From Caulobacter sp. (lineage in GTDB: Bacteria > Pseudomonadota > Alphaproteobacteria > Caulobacterales > Caulobacteraceae), in NCBI GenBank assembly GCA_030645575.1, contig JAUSMJ010000038.1, positions 1-48,262 of the forward strand: a stretch of DNA of 48,262 bases, written 5' to 3'. The number at the start of each line of letters is the position of its first letter. Position 1 is the stretch's first letter. The position numbers and the translations under genes were made by a program. Positions 26,683-40,189 of this stretch are shown here, in pieces. Below the pieces are notes generated by a model. The model did no database searches and was not told where the DNA came from. It saw nothing but the letters and a program-made list of their open reading frames with translations.

Positions 26683-27309
26683 ATGACCGACGACACCGCG
26701 CCCAACGGCCACGACGACGAGCTGGAGATCGAGACCGCCGAGGAAGCCGCCGAAGCCGACGTGGAGGCCCTCAAGGTCGAGGTCGCCGCGCTGAGGGACC
26801 AGATCCTGCGCTACGCGGCCGAGGCCGACAACACGCGCCGCCGCGCCGAACGCGAACAGAACGACGCCCGCGCCTATGCGATCCAGAAGTTCGCCCGCGA
26901 CCTGTTCGCCGTGGCCGACCACCTGTCGGCCGCCACCACCCACGCGCCGCGCGACTTCGACGACCAGGTGGTGAAGAACTTCGTCGTCGGCGTCGAGATG
27001 ACCCAGAAGGAACTGCTCTCGGCCTTCGAGCGCAACGGCCTGAAGAAGATCGAGCCCGCGAAGGGCGGCAAGTTCGACCCGCACCAGCACCAGGCGATGA
27101 TGGAACAACCCGGCGAGGGCGTGCCCCCCGGCGCGGTGATCAAGACCCTGCAGGCCGGCTACGAACTGCACGGCCGCATCGTGCGCCCGGCCATGGTCGT
27201 GGTGGCCGCCAAGACGGGCGCCGCCGAGGCCGGCGCGACGCCGGCCGCAAACCCCTACGCGGACGCCGACGGCGATAACGCGGGCGGTTCGGTGGATACC
27301 AAGGCGTAG
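26683..27309 (+). CDS. grpE: Nucleotide exchange factor GrpE
   Basis: This 208-residue co-chaperone releases ADP from DnaK. The acidic N-terminus (HDDELEIETAEEAAEADVEAL) leads to a long coiled coil with LRYAAEADNTRRRAEREQ, then FARDLFAVADHL, GVEMTQKELLSAFERNGL and the beta domain FDPHQHQAMMEQ and GYELHGRIVRPAMVVVA. ATG 26683 is 7 bases after the hrcA stop. A longer frame starting in hrcA is rejected. DnaK is not in the window. A PalC repeat begins 8 bases after the stop. Confidence 0.95.
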   Translation: MTDDTAPNGHDDELEIETAEEAAEADVEALKVEVAALRDQILRYAAEADNTRRRAEREQNDARAYAIQKFARDLFAVADHLSAATTHAPRDFDDQVVKNFVVGVEMTQKELLSAFERNGLKKIEPAKGGKFDPHQHQAMMEQPGEGVPPGAVIKTLQAGYELHGRIVRPAMVVVAAKTGAAEAGATPAANPYADADGDNAGGSVDTKA

Positions 27310-27317
27310 GCAGCAAA

Positions 27318-27415
27318 CAGGGACAGGCTTTCCTGTCCCTTGGGACTGGATAGCCTGTCCCCTCCGCGGCCCGGGACAGGACAAGCAGTCCCAAGGGACA
27401 GCTAGTCCTGTCCCC
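27318..27415. repeat. PalC palindromic element, intact copy
   Basis: Two arms of about 44 bases, each with a gtccc-tt-gggac mini-palindrome flanked by GGGACAG/CTGTCCC, are imperfect complements around a ctccgcggcc centre. It lies just after the grpE stop. The rest of the 271-base gap to dnaN (27416-27580) holds no gene I can see and probably the dnaN promoter. A second copy after divL is cut by an insertion sequence. Confidence 0.88.
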
Positions 27416-27580
27416 TTCATCTGCGGCGCGCCATGACGAAGAAAAGGCGGGATTGAACGCCTCGCGCGCCCCCTGCCCCTTCCGCAAGCCGCTGTTTCCG
27501 CTAATGTCCATAGCCCCTGACAGGCGAAACGGCGGGGGCCTCGGCGATTCGCCTGCGATATTCCGGACTTCGGACGAGAC

Positions 27581-28699
27581 ATGAAGCTTACCATCGAGCG
27601 GGCGGCGCTGCTGAAGGCTCTTGGCCACGTGCAGAGCGTCGTCGAGCGGCGCAACACCATCCCCATCCTGTCGAACGTGCTGCTGACCGCCGAGCACGAG
27701 CGGGTCGGCTTCTCGGCGACCGACCTGGACATGGAGATCATCGACGGGGGCCCGGCCCAGGTCGATGCGCCCGGCCAGATCACCGCGCCCGCCCACACCC
27801 TGTACGAGATCGTGCGCAAGCTGCCGGAGGGCTCGGACGTGTCGCTGACCCTGTCGGGCGACGATCCGCGCCTGCAGGTGGCCGCTGGCCGCTCGAAGTT
27901 CAACCTGCCGGTGCTGCCGGCCGGCGACTTCCCGGTGATGAGCTCCGACGGCCTGTCGGCCCGCATCCCGGTCGATGCCAATGACCTGATGCGGCTGATC
28001 GACAAGACCCGCTTCGCCATCTCCACCGAGGAGACGCGCTACTATCTGAACGGCCTGTATGTGCACACGGTGGTCGAGAACGGCGAGGCGCGGCTGCGCT
28101 GTGTGGCGACCGACGGCCACCGCCTGGCCCTGGCCGAGATGCCGGCCCCCGAGGGCGCGGCCGGCCAGCCCGGGGTGATCATCCCGCGCAAGACCATCAA
28201 CGAGGCCCGCCGCCTGCTGGAGGACGCCGGCGAGACGGTCGACTTCCAGGTCAGCGCCCAGAAGGTCCGTTTCGAGTTCGGCCAGGCCGCCCTGACCTCC
28301 AAGGTCATCGACGGCTCGTTCCCGGACTACATGCGGGTCATTCCGCGCGACAACCAGAAGATCATGACCGTCGATAACGCCCTGTTCGCCCAGGCGGTGG
28401 ACCGGGTGGCGACCATCTCGGCGGAAAAGAGCCGCTCGGTGAAACTGGCCATCGAACCGGGCAAGGTCACCCTGACCGTGCGCAACATGGAAGCCGGCCA
28501 GGCCGTCGAAGAGGTCGAGGTCGACTACGACGGCGACAGCTTCGAGATCGGCTTCAACGCCCGCTACCTGCTCGACGTCACCGGCCAGATCGCCGGCGAA
28601 ACGGCCGAGTTCCGCTTCGCCGACCCGGCGTCACCGACGCTGGTGCTGGATCCGACGGACGCCGGGGTGAAGTACGTGCTGATGCCGCTGCGGGTGTAG
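27581..28699 (+). CDS. dnaN: DNA polymerase III beta sliding clamp
   Basis: This 372-residue ring-forming processivity clamp starts MKLTIERAALLKALGHVQSVVE and has VERRNTIPILSNVLL, then the three clamp domains with ATDLDMEI, YYLNGLYVH, RCVATDGHRLALAEMP and FPDYMRVIPRDNQK. The C-terminus VKYVLMPLRV forms the partner-binding pocket (MPLRV is a usual ending). dnaN, recF and gyrB are often neighbours near the replication origin; here a GNAT gene and repeat-rich DNA separate dnaN from recF. No dnaA gene is present. Confidence 0.97.
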   Translation: MKLTIERAALLKALGHVQSVVERRNTIPILSNVLLTAEHERVGFSATDLDMEIIDGGPAQVDAPGQITAPAHTLYEIVRKLPEGSDVSLTLSGDDPRLQVAAGRSKFNLPVLPAGDFPVMSSDGLSARIPVDANDLMRLIDKTRFAISTEETRYYLNGLYVHTVVENGEARLRCVATDGHRLALAEMPAPEGAAGQPGVIIPRKTINEARRLLEDAGETVDFQVSAQKVRFEFGQAALTSKVIDGSFPDYMRVIPRDNQKIMTVDNALFAQAVDRVATISAEKSRSVKLAIEPGKVTLTVRNMEAGQAVEEVEVDYDGDSFEIGFNARYLLDVTGQIAGETAEFRFADPASPTLVLDPTDAGVKYVLMPLRV

Positions 28700-28705
28700 A
28701 CCCGG

Positions 28706-29188
28706 TCAGCCCAGCGCCTTGACCAACAGCAACGTCGTCAGGCCGCTGCTCCACTCTTCGTCGGGATAGCGATCCGCTTCAACGTAGTCCCGCGCCGCGT
28801 AGAAGGCCTGGCTGCGGAGATTGAACGTGTCGGTCTCCAGCCGCGCCGTCGCGAAGCCCGCCTCCGCGATCCCGGCCTCCGCCCGGTCCATCAGCCGCCC
28901 GCCGAGGCCGGTGCGCGCGTGGCTGGACCGCACATGCAGGGCGTTGACGAAGTCGCCGTCCCAATCGACGAAGCCGACCACCTCGCCGCCGACCTCCGCC
29001 ACGAGGAACATCAGCCCCCGCTCGCCGACATAGGCGGCCGGCCGGTCCTCGCTCAGGAACGCCCGGGCGGCCTCGGCGGTCAGCTGGGGCAGCCATGTGC
29101 TCTCGAAGGTGTCCCGCAGGATCGCCTTGAGCGCGGCCGCGTCGTCCGCGCGGGCCTGTCGGATGAGGATGTCGATCGTGGAAGCCAT
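28706..29188 (-). CDS. GNAT family N-acetyltransferase
   Basis: This 160-residue protein is of the Gcn5-related fold, starting MASTIDILIRQARADDAAALK. The acetyl-CoA loop is visible as LHVRSSHARTGLGGRLMDRAE (R/Q-x-x-G-x-G/A pattern: ARTGLGG). Core strands are GLMFLVAEVGGEVVGFVDWDG and ARLETDTFNLRSQAFYAARDYVE. The substrate is unknown. The ATG at 29188 lacks a clear ribosome-binding site; an alternative ATG at 29206 adds six residues. It is convergent with dnaN with only 6 bases between stops. Confidence 0.88.
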   Translation of the reverse strand: MASTIDILIRQARADDAAALKAILRDTFESTWLPQLTAEAARAFLSEDRPAAYVGERGLMFLVAEVGGEVVGFVDWDGDFVNALHVRSSHARTGLGGRLMDRAEAGIAEAGFATARLETDTFNLRSQAFYAARDYVEADRYPDEEWSSGLTTLLLVKALG

Positions 29189-29240
29189 GGCCGGAAGGCT
29201 ATGCATTCGGCGAGGTCGGCGCCAGATTCTCGGCGGGCGC

Positions 29241-29340
29241 GGGGACATGCACTTCAGTGCGCGTCCCCTGCCTCAGGACGCCCCGCAACCGACCGAACGA
29301 GCGCCCGGAACAGGGGACACGCACTGAAGTGCATGTCCCC
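29241..29340. repeat. PalB element variant with two identical-type hairpins
   Basis: Hairpins ggggacatgcacttcagtgc.. (29241-29268) and its inverse ggggacacgcactgaagtgc.. (29313-29340) lie 44 bases apart. Unlike the other two copies, both hairpins are of the cacttcagtg type and the spacer is longer. It lies behind the GNAT start in the 734-base gap before recF. Confidence 0.88.
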
Positions 29341-29368
29341 GCGCGTAGCCCCGATGACACCGCCCTTT

Positions 29369-29501
29369 GGCCTTGATGGAATGATGCGCTCCGGTCGGTC
29401 GTCCTGGTCAAGGACGGGCCCTTCGGGCCCGCCGCTGCGCGGCCGCGAAGCGGTCCTTGAGCAGCCGGCCGCCGGAGCAACACTGGCCGTCAAGACATCA
29501 G
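29369..29501. repeat. PalD nested palindromic element, copy 2
   Basis: The core at 29408-29460 matches copy 1 at 51 of 53 positions in the same orientation. The left arm ggccttgatggaatgatgcg...ctccgg is the exact complement of copy 1's right arm over about 26 bases. The right arm ccggagcaa...tcaagacatc is the near complement of copy 1's left arm. So core and arms have opposite relative orientation in the two copies. Confidence 0.88.
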
Positions 29502-29518
29502 GGCGGGTCCGCCACTCA

Positions 29519-29590
29519 CCTTCCTCCCTCAAGTGGGGGAGGAAGGAGGGGGCCGGAAATGCGAGACTCGCGGGACGTATAATCCCGCGA
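29519..29590. repeat. Hairpin-rich intergenic DNA before recF
   Basis: A 10-bp perfect stem (CCTTCCTCCC with GGGAGGAAGG, 29519-29546) is followed by TCGCGGGA-cgtataa-TCCCGCGA (29568-29590). The rest of the gap to 29922 shows further GC-rich partial palindromes (29600-29690), then an AT-richer patch near 29725-29760 that may hold the recF-gyrB promoter. No gene is seen between 29189 and 29922. Confidence 0.6.
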
Positions 29591-29922
29591 CAAGGCGGGA
29601 CATTCTCGCGACATTCGACCCCTCGCGAGGCCTCGTTGAGGCGTTCCACCTCCCCCCGCCCGAGGGGTCCGACCTCGCCTGACCCCGGGCGCCGGCGGAT
29701 CGCCAGGACGTCGATCGCGCTGCGTAAGTCACTGAAAAATCTAAACTCTATGCTCCTGAGCCCCCACCGACCGGCGCGGGGCTAAACTCGAAGGATGACC
29801 CCCGCCCCGACCTTCCCCGCCAACCCGCTGCACACCCGTTTATCGCGGCAAACGAGACTCCCCGCCCGCGCCGCCGGACGCGCGCGTTCCTCACCGGCGC
29901 GGCGCAGGCTAAACGGGGCCCC

Positions 29923-31068
29923 ATGCATTCGGTGATCACCAGCCTGACCTTGACCGACTTCCGCTCCTACGCGCGGGCGGAGCTGTCGGCGGACGGGGCC
30001 AGTGTGTGCCTGTGGGGGCCGAACGGGGCGGGCAAGACCAACCTGCTGGAGGCCATCAGCCTGCTGTCGCCGGGGCGCGGCCTGCGCGGGTCGCCGCTGG
30101 CCGAGGTCGGGCGGCGGTTGCCAGGCGAGACGACCGGCCGGGCCTGGGCCGTGTCGGCGCTGGTCTGGAACGACGATGACGCGGTGCGCATCGGCACGGG
30201 CGTGGAGACCGGCGGGGCCGCGCGACGGATCGTGCGCATCGAGGGCGAGACCGTGCCGCCAGGACGGCTGGCCGACCATATCCGACCGATCTGGCTGACC
30301 CCGGCCCAGGACCGGCTGTTCCTTGAAGCCGCCGGCGACCGTCGGCGGTTCTTCGACCGGCTGGTGTTCGCGGCCGAGCCGGCCCACGCGGCCCATGCCG
30401 CCGCCTATGACAAGGCCCTGCGCGAGCGCATGCGGCTGCTGGGCGACGAGACGGCGCGGCCCGATCCGGTCTGGCTGACGGCGCTGGAGGCGCGGATGGG
30501 CCAGGCCGGCGCCCTGATGGCCGGGGCCCGCGCCCGCACCCTTTCCGCCCTGCAGGCCGAGATAGACGGGCGGGGCGAACGACCCTTCCCCCAGGCCCGG
30601 CTGAGCCTCTCCGGCGAGTGGGAAAAGCTGGCCGCCGAGGGGGTCGAAACAGCCGATATCGAGGCCCGTCTGGCCGCCGCCCTGGCCGTCGCGCGCAGCC
30701 GCGACGCGGCCGCCGGACGGGCCCTGACCGGCCCGCACCGGGGCGATCTGACGGTGATCCACGCCGAAAAGGACCGTCCGGCCGCGGAATGTTCGACCGG
30801 CGAGCAGAAAGCCTTGATTCTGAACCTGGTTCTGGCCCAGGCGGCGCGACTTTCCGCTGCAGAATCAGCGCCGGCTCCTGTATTATTGCTCGACGAAGTC
30901 GCCGCCCATCTCGATCCGCTCCGGCGGGCCGCGCTGGCGGATGAAATCGCGGCGCTCGGCCTCCAGGCATTCCTGACAGGGACGGACGAGCAGCTGTTCG
31001 ACCCCTTCAAGGGTCAGGCCCTTGGCGTCCGCGTGGAAGCCTCGGGCCTGACCGTACTGGACCGCTGA
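29923..31068 (+). CDS. recF: DNA replication and repair protein RecF
   Basis: This 381-residue SMC-like ATPase loads RecA at single-strand gaps with RecO and RecR. It has [14 protein letters not shown] at the start, Walker [18 protein letters not shown], the RecF-specific [19 protein letters not shown], the signature [17 protein letters not shown] and Walker [15 protein letters not shown], ending [15 protein letters not shown] 29923 fits the family. The stop is immediately followed by the gyrB ATG (TGAATG), suggesting one transcript. Confidence 0.96.
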   Translation: MHSVITSLTLTDFRSYARAELSADGASVCLWGPNGAGKTNLLEAISLLSPGRGLRGSPLAEVGRRLPGETTGRAWAVSALVWNDDDAVRIGTGVETGGAARRIVRIEGETVPPGRLADHIRPIWLTPAQDRLFLEAAGDRRRFFDRLVFAAEPAHAAHAAAYDKALRERMRLLGDETARPDPVWLTALEARMGQAGALMAGARARTLSALQAEIDGRGERPFPQARLSLSGEWEKLAAEGVETADIEARLAAALAVARSRDAAAGRALTGPHRGDLTVIHAEKDRPAAECSTGEQKALILNLVLAQAARLSAAESAPAPVLLLDEVAAHLDPLRRAALADEIAALGLQAFLTGTDEQLFDPFKGQALGVRVEASGLTVLDR

Positions 31069-35321
<4,253 letters not shown>

Positions 35322-35488
35322 ACCGCGCTTATGGCCTCCGGGCGCGGCCTTGCTAACCCCCTGCGCAAGTTCTGCATGGACACGCCGCGAAAAGGGCGTG
35401 TTCATTGCCCATCAACCACGCTCAAGGCATCAGGACCGCGACGCTTGCACCTGGCGTCGGCGACATTTTCCAAAGTAGCGACGGCGAC

Positions 35489-37441
35489 ATGGCGAACCAA
35501 CAGGGCGTCACACGGACACCCCTTCAGGCGTTTCTCTATTGGGGAGCGGTCGCGGGCGTCTGGGGGCTGATCTTCCTGGTCGCCTTCTTCGCGGTGTTCG
35601 CCACCGACCTGCCCGACGTGTCCAGGCTGAACACCGTCACGCGGCAGCCGTCGATTTCCTATCTCGACAGGTCCGGCGCCCTGATCGCGGTGCGCGGCAG
35701 CCAGTACGCGCCGCCGGTCGATCTGGACAAGCTGCCGCCCTACGTGCCCAAGGCCTTTATCGCCATCGAGGACCGCCGCTTCTACTACCACCCGGGCTTC
35801 GACCCGATCGGCATCAGCCGCGCGATCGTCAAGGACATCAGCTGCTGGTGCTTCGCGGCGGGCGGCTCGACCATCACCCAGCAGCTGGCGCGCAACCTGT
35901 TCCTGACGCTGGACCAGACCCCCCGGCGCAAGGCCCAGGAACTGATCCTGGCCCTGTGGCTGGAGATGAAGTTCACCAAGAAGGAGATCCTCGCCCTCTA
36001 TCTGAACCGGGTCTATTTCGGCGCCGGCGCCTATGGCATCGAGGCTGCCGCCCAACGCTACTTCAACAAGCCGGCCTCGCGGCTGACGCTCGGCGAGGCG
36101 GCTCTGCTGGCCGGGATGATGAAGGGGCCGTCGCGCTACAGCCCCGTCTCGGCCACCGAGCGAGCCGCCCGCCGGGCGACCATCGTGCTGGACGAGATGG
36201 TCCGGACCAGGGCCATCACCAGCGCGCAGCGGGCCGAGGCCTTCCGCAGTCCGGTGCGGGTCTCGGCCGTGCTGGCCAACCAGCGGGCCCAGTATTTCAC
36301 CGACTGGGTCGATGCCCAGGTCCGCTCGCTGGTCGGCGAACCGACCGAGGATCTGATCGTCGAGACGACGCTCGACCTGCCGATCCAGGCCGCCGCCGAG
36401 GCCGCCGTCCGGTCGGGCGTGGCCGGGGCCAAGGGTCAGGGCGTGCAACAGGCGGCGCTGGTGGCGATGGACGGCGAGGGCCGCATCCGCGCCTATGTCG
36501 GCGGGGCGGACTATTCCGAAAGTCAGTTCGACCGCGCCACCAGCGCGCGGCGCCAGGCCGGTTCGGCCTTCAAGCCGTTCGTCTATCTGGCCGCCATGGA
36601 AGCGGGCCGCACACCGGCGGTGATGGTGGTCGATGAGCCGGTTCGCATCGGCGGCTGGGAGCCGCGCAACTACACCGGCCGGTATCTGGGCGCGATCACC
36701 CTGCAGACCGCTCTGGCCCAGTCGGTCAACACCGTCGCCGCGCGGCTGGCCAACGAGGTCGGCACCGGCAACGTGGCCGCCGCGGCGCGGCGCCTGGGCA
36801 TCGCCAGCAAGATCCAGCTGGACCCTTCGATGGCGCTCGGCGCGGTCGAGGTGAGCCCGATGGAGATGGCCCAGGCCTACGCCGCCTTCTCCAACGGCGG
36901 CTTCCTGGCCAGGGGTTACGGCATCCAGCGCATCCGCACGGCCAACGGCCGGGTGCTGTACGACCGCAACCTGGAAAAGCGGCCGCGCAAGTCGGTGATC
37001 GGCTCGCCGGCCCTGCAGTACATGAACCAGATGATGCGCGAGGTCGTGGTCAACGGCACGGGCAAGCGGGCCCGGGTGGCGGGCTACGACATCGCCGGCA
37101 AGACCGGCACGACCAGCGACTACCGCGACGCCTGGTTCGTCGGCTACACGGGCGGCTTCGTCACCGCCGTCTGGACCGGCAAGGACGACAACAAGCCGAT
37201 GAAGGGCGTGACGGGCGGCGGCGCCCCGGCCGGCGTCTGGCGCGGTTTCATGGCCCAGGCCCTGCCGCGGCTGAAGGCCCAGCCCATTCCGGGCGGCTAT
37301 GTCCAGGTCGAGCCGCCCCGCGACGCGATCGGCGACATCCTCTCGACCCTGGGCATGGGCGGAGAGCCTGACGGGCCCGCGCCGGCCTCGTCCGAGACCC
37401 GCGGCCAGCCCGCCGGGACTCCGCAGGAGATCCCTTACTAG
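35489..37441 (+). CDS. Class A penicillin-binding protein (bifunctional PBP1-type)
   Basis: This 650-residue inner-membrane enzyme polymerises and crosslinks peptidoglycan. One N-terminal span lies at about residues 15-38 (WGAVAGVWGLIFLVAFFAVF). The glycosyltransferase blocks are FIAIEDRRFYYHPGFDP, GGSTITQQLARNLFL, RKAQELILALWLE and LNRVYFGAGAYGIEAAA. The transpeptidase has GSAFKPFVYL (SxxK), SVNT (SxN) and IAGKTGTTSDYRDAWF (KTG). The ATG at 35489 places the span near the N-terminus; an upstream TTG at 35405 is less likely. The stop shares CTAG with the convergent DUF45 gene. Caulobacter has several such paralogues and I cannot say which this is. Confidence 0.94.
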   Translation: MANQQGVTRTPLQAFLYWGAVAGVWGLIFLVAFFAVFATDLPDVSRLNTVTRQPSISYLDRSGALIAVRGSQYAPPVDLDKLPPYVPKAFIAIEDRRFYYHPGFDPIGISRAIVKDISCWCFAAGGSTITQQLARNLFLTLDQTPRRKAQELILALWLEMKFTKKEILALYLNRVYFGAGAYGIEAAAQRYFNKPASRLTLGEAALLAGMMKGPSRYSPVSATERAARRATIVLDEMVRTRAITSAQRAEAFRSPVRVSAVLANQRAQYFTDWVDAQVRSLVGEPTEDLIVETTLDLPIQAAAEAAVRSGVAGAKGQGVQQAALVAMDGEGRIRAYVGGADYSESQFDRATSARRQAGSAFKPFVYLAAMEAGRTPAVMVVDEPVRIGGWEPRNYTGRYLGAITLQTALAQSVNTVAARLANEVGTGNVAAAARRLGIASKIQLDPSMALGAVEVSPMEMAQAYAAFSNGGFLARGYGIQRIRTANGRVLYDRNLEKRPRKSVIGSPALQYMNQMMREVVVNGTGKRARVAGYDIAGKTGTTSDYRDAWFVGYTGGFVTAVWTGKDDNKPMKGVTGGGAPAGVWRGFMAQALPRLKAQPIPGGYVQVEPPRDAIGDILSTLGMGGEPDGPAPASSETRGQPAGTPQEIPY

Positions 37442-38178
37442 CCCCGGCCGATGGCCTGGAGTCGGGCGCCCTCGCGCTTGAGCCAGCGGCGGTGCGGGGT
37501 TGGATCGCCGTTCAGCTCGCGCACCAGCGCCCAGAAGCGCGGTCCGTGGTTGGCCTCGACCAGGTGGGCGCATTCGTGCGCGGCGACATAGTCGGCCACG
37601 TCCGCCGGCGCGAGCGCCAGCCGCCAGCTGTAGCGGATCGACGCCGGGCCACGCGGTCCGGCCGGGCGGCAGGAACCCCAGCGGCCACGCGCGTCGGCGA
37701 TGGCGATCTTCGGCGGCGGCTGGTCGAGGGCGCGGCTGTGCGCCACGGTGCGCTCGGTCAGCCAGCCGCGAGCCTGCGCCTTGATCAGACGCAGCACGCG
37801 GTCGGCGAAGGCCGCGTCGTCGGCCGCGGCGATCACGGCGTGGGCGTCGTCCGAGGCCGGAATGAGCCTGGCGCGCCCGGGCGCGGCCACCAGCTGGACG
37901 GTCTGGCCGAACAGGCTGATCTCCATGCCGGGGCGAAGGGGCGTCGTGGCGGGCAGGTCGGCCAGCTGGCTGGCGATCCAGTCGGCCCGCTCGCGCGCGA
38001 AGGCCACCGCCTCGTTCAGGCGCCGCGCGCTGGGGGCGACGGCGATCGCCTCGCGCCTGACCCGATCGACCCTCAGGCTGATCCGGCGCGCGCGCGCGTT
38101 GACCGACAGGCGCACCGGATGGCCGTCCGCCTCGATGCGGTCGCCATGGCTGAAGCTGGGTCGCCCGAACAGGTTCAT
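37438..38178 (-). CDS. M48-like DUF45/YgjP metal-dependent hydrolase
   Basis: This 246-residue protein has the zinc-peptidase motif AAHECAHLVEANHGPRFW (HExxH plus a third His), preceded by the family block GRWGSCRPAG and IRYSWRLALAPADVADYV. The N-terminal half is a beta-rich region with RRISLRVDR, typical of YgjP. A substrate is not known. The ATG at 38178 gives MNLFGRPSF; a longer frame into the PHB depolymerase gene is rejected. It ends in the shared CTAG with the penicillin-binding protein gene and lies 43 bases after the depolymerase stop, in the same direction. Confidence 0.9.
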   Translation of the reverse strand: MNLFGRPSFSHGDRIEADGHPVRLSVNARARRISLRVDRVRREAIAVAPSARRLNEAVAFARERADWIASQLADLPATTPLRPGMEISLFGQTVQLVAAPGRARLIPASDDAHAVIAAADDAAFADRVLRLIKAQARGWLTERTVAHSRALDQPPPKIAIADARGRWGSCRPAGPRGPASIRYSWRLALAPADVADYVAAHECAHLVEANHGPRFWALVRELNGDPTPHRRWLKREGARLQAIGRG

Positions 38179-38221
38179 CGCCCCGTGCTTAGGACGGCGC
38201 GGCGGTCCGGAAAAGCCCGAT

Positions 38222-39472
38222 TCAGAAGCCCGGATCGCACTGGCGGATGAAGCCCCGCACCCGGGGGAAGATATCCTCCCGGAACCGGCGGCCGTTGAAC
38301 ACCCCGTAGTGGCCCACTCCGGCCTGGACATGGTCCAGTTTCAGCGAGTCGGGAATGTTCGGGCACAGGGTGTGGGCCGCCTGGGTCTGGCCGATGCCGG
38401 AGATATCGTCCAGCTCGCCCTCGACGGTCATCAGGCCGATGTCGGTGACGGCCGCGGGCCTCACTGGCCGGCCCCGGTGCGTCAGCTCGCCCTTCGGCAG
38501 GGCGTAGGACTGGAACACCTTGTCGATGGTCTGGAGGTAGAATTCCTCGGTCAGGTCCATCACCGCCAGATACTCGTCGTAGAAGGCGCGGTGCTTGTCG
38601 GCGCTGTCGCCGTCGCCCGAGACCAGATGGTCGAAGTAGCGGCGGTGGGCGTCCTGGTGCCGTTCCAGGTTCATCGACATGAAGCTGGCCAGCTGCACGA
38701 AGCCCGGATAGACGCGCCGGCCCGCGCCCGGATAGGGCGGCGGAACGGTGTAGATCATGTTCGACTGGAACCAGGTGAACGGCCGTTCCTCGGCCAGCCT
38801 GTTGGTCACGGTCGGCGACAGGCGCGCGTCGATCGGCGAGCCCATGAAGGTCATGGTCCGCGGCCGGTAGGGGTTGTCGTCCTCGGCCATCAGGGCGGCG
38901 GCGGCCAGCACGGGCGGGCCGGGCTGGCAAACGGCGACCACGTGGGCGCGATGGCCCAGGGCCTCGAGCATCATCTGGATGTGGTCGATATAGTCGTCAA
39001 AGTCGAACCGGCCCTCCATCATCGGCACGTCCCGGGCGTTGGACCAGTCGGTGATGAACACGGCGTGGTCGGGCGCGAAGGCCTCGACCGTGCCGCGCAG
39101 CAAGGTCGCGTAGTGACCCGACATCGGCGCGACGATCAGCACCGCGGGGTCGAGCTGCAGCTTGCCGGCCCGGCGCATGTCGGCCATGTCGCGGTCGAAC
39201 TGGATCAACCGGCACCAGGGGCTTTCCCAGACCACGGTCGGGCGGACCCGGACCTTGTGGTCGTTGACGGTGATCTCGTCGATCATCCAGTCGGGCTTGC
39301 CGTAGCGCCGCGTGACGTTGGCGTAGAGATCGGCGCCGGCCGACATCTTGCGGCCGAACGACGTGTTGCGGGCGGGGTTGAGCGGCGACGACCACCAGTC
39401 GCGCGTCGCGCGCGCGGCGGAGCGCATCGGCGATGCGGCGTAGTAGGTCGCCTCGTGCAGGGTGTAGAGCAT
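38222..39472 (-). CDS. phaZ: Intracellular polyhydroxyalkanoate depolymerase
   Basis: This 416-residue alpha/beta hydrolase begins MLYTLHEATYYAASPMR, the usual start of intracellular PhaZ. The nucleophile elbow is VVAVCQPGPPVLAA, with Cys replacing the lipase-box Ser as in the PhaZ1 group. Further blocks are VLIVAPMSGHYATLL (oxyanion side), HAVFITDWSNARDVP, RPRTMTFMGSPIDAR and the late HVQAGVGHYGVFNGRRFRE carrying the catalytic His. It breaks down stored PHB granules in the cytoplasm. No lipase signal peptide is present. PHA synthase is not in the window. Confidence 0.94.
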   Translation of the reverse strand: MLYTLHEATYYAASPMRSAARATRDWWSSPLNPARNTSFGRKMSAGADLYANVTRRYGKPDWMIDEITVNDHKVRVRPTVVWESPWCRLIQFDRDMADMRRAGKLQLDPAVLIVAPMSGHYATLLRGTVEAFAPDHAVFITDWSNARDVPMMEGRFDFDDYIDHIQMMLEALGHRAHVVAVCQPGPPVLAAAALMAEDDNPYRPRTMTFMGSPIDARLSPTVTNRLAEERPFTWFQSNMIYTVPPPYPGAGRRVYPGFVQLASFMSMNLERHQDAHRRYFDHLVSGDGDSADKHRAFYDEYLAVMDLTEEFYLQTIDKVFQSYALPKGELTHRGRPVRPAAVTDIGLMTVEGELDDISGIGQTQAAHTLCPNIPDSLKLDHVQAGVGHYGVFNGRRFREDIFPRVRGFIRQCDPGF

Positions 39473-39542
39473 CGAACCTCGTTCGTTGTGCAGCGCAGCA
39501 TAGCACGGCGCGGCTTAACGAAGTCCAGTCCCTTTTGAAGAC

Positions 39543-40148
39543 CTAGTCGCCGCGCATGGCCCGGCGAATCTGGTCGGCCATCTGCTCGGGCGTCAGGCCA
39601 TAGGCCAGCACACGGTCGAACCGGCCGCGCGGGTTCATCAGATAGGCCGCCGTCGAGTGATTGACCTGGTAGTCCGGGCCATCGCCCTGGATCTCGTAGA
39701 CCGCGCGATAGGCCCTGGCCGCCGCCGCCACCTGCTGTGGCGTGCCGGTCAGGCCGACGGTGTCCGCCGGCAGGTCCTGGACGGCCAGCCAGTCCTTGAC
39801 CTTGGTCGGGGTGTCGCGACCCGCATCGACGGAGATGAACACGATCCGCAGATCCTTGCCCTTCGGCCCGAGTTGATCGACCGCTCCGCGCAGCGCCTGC
39901 ATGGTCCCCGGACAGACGTCGGGGCAGTAGGTGTAGCCAAAGAAGACCACCGACCATTTGCCCTTGAGGATCGCCTCATCGACCGGCTTTCCGTCCTGAT
40001 CAACCAGCTGGAAGGGTCCGCCCACCGCGCCGGCCGAGGGCGCCGGCCGGAACAGCCCGGCATTGAGCGCGACGACGCCGGCGAGCACCAGGCCAAGGGC
40101 GCAGGCGGCGATCAGCAACAGTCTTTGACGCGGCAAGGATTTCTCCAT
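39543..40148 (-). CDS. SCO1/SenC family copper protein
   Basis: This 201-residue thioredoxin-fold protein has one N-terminal membrane anchor (LLLIAACALGLVLAGVVAL). Copper ligands are CPDVCP in FFGYTYCPDVCPGTM and the distal His in DYQVNHSTAAYLM. It delivers copper to the CuA or CuB site of cytochrome oxidase in the periplasm and may sense redox. The ATG at 40148 gives MEKSLPRQR before the anchor; a longer frame overlaps the divergent regB promoter. It is divergent from regB with only 41 bases between start codons, the same pairing as senC/prrC with regB/prrB in Rhodobacter. Confidence 0.92.
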   Translation of the reverse strand: MEKSLPRQRLLLIAACALGLVLAGVVALNAGLFRPAPSAGAVGGPFQLVDQDGKPVDEAILKGKWSVVFFGYTYCPDVCPGTMQALRGAVDQLGPKGKDLRIVFISVDAGRDTPTKVKDWLAVQDLPADTVGLTGTPQQVAAAARAYRAVYEIQGDGPDYQVNHSTAAYLMNPRGRFDRVLAYGLTPEQMADQIRRAMRGD

Positions 40149-40189
40149 CAGGGCTCGCCATCGGCGCGTGTTGGGGCCAATCTGGCGAC

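Noticed and set aside
29578..29583. Perfect TATAAT in a hairpin loop before recF as a promoter
   Set aside because: No -35 at suitable distance, it lies about 340 bases before recF, and Caulobacterales promoters rarely use this consensus.
29189..29922. Possible replication origin because dnaN, recF and gyrB are close
   Set aside because: No dnaA, no DnaA-box cluster and no AT-rich unwinding region; the gap is filled by palindromic repeats.
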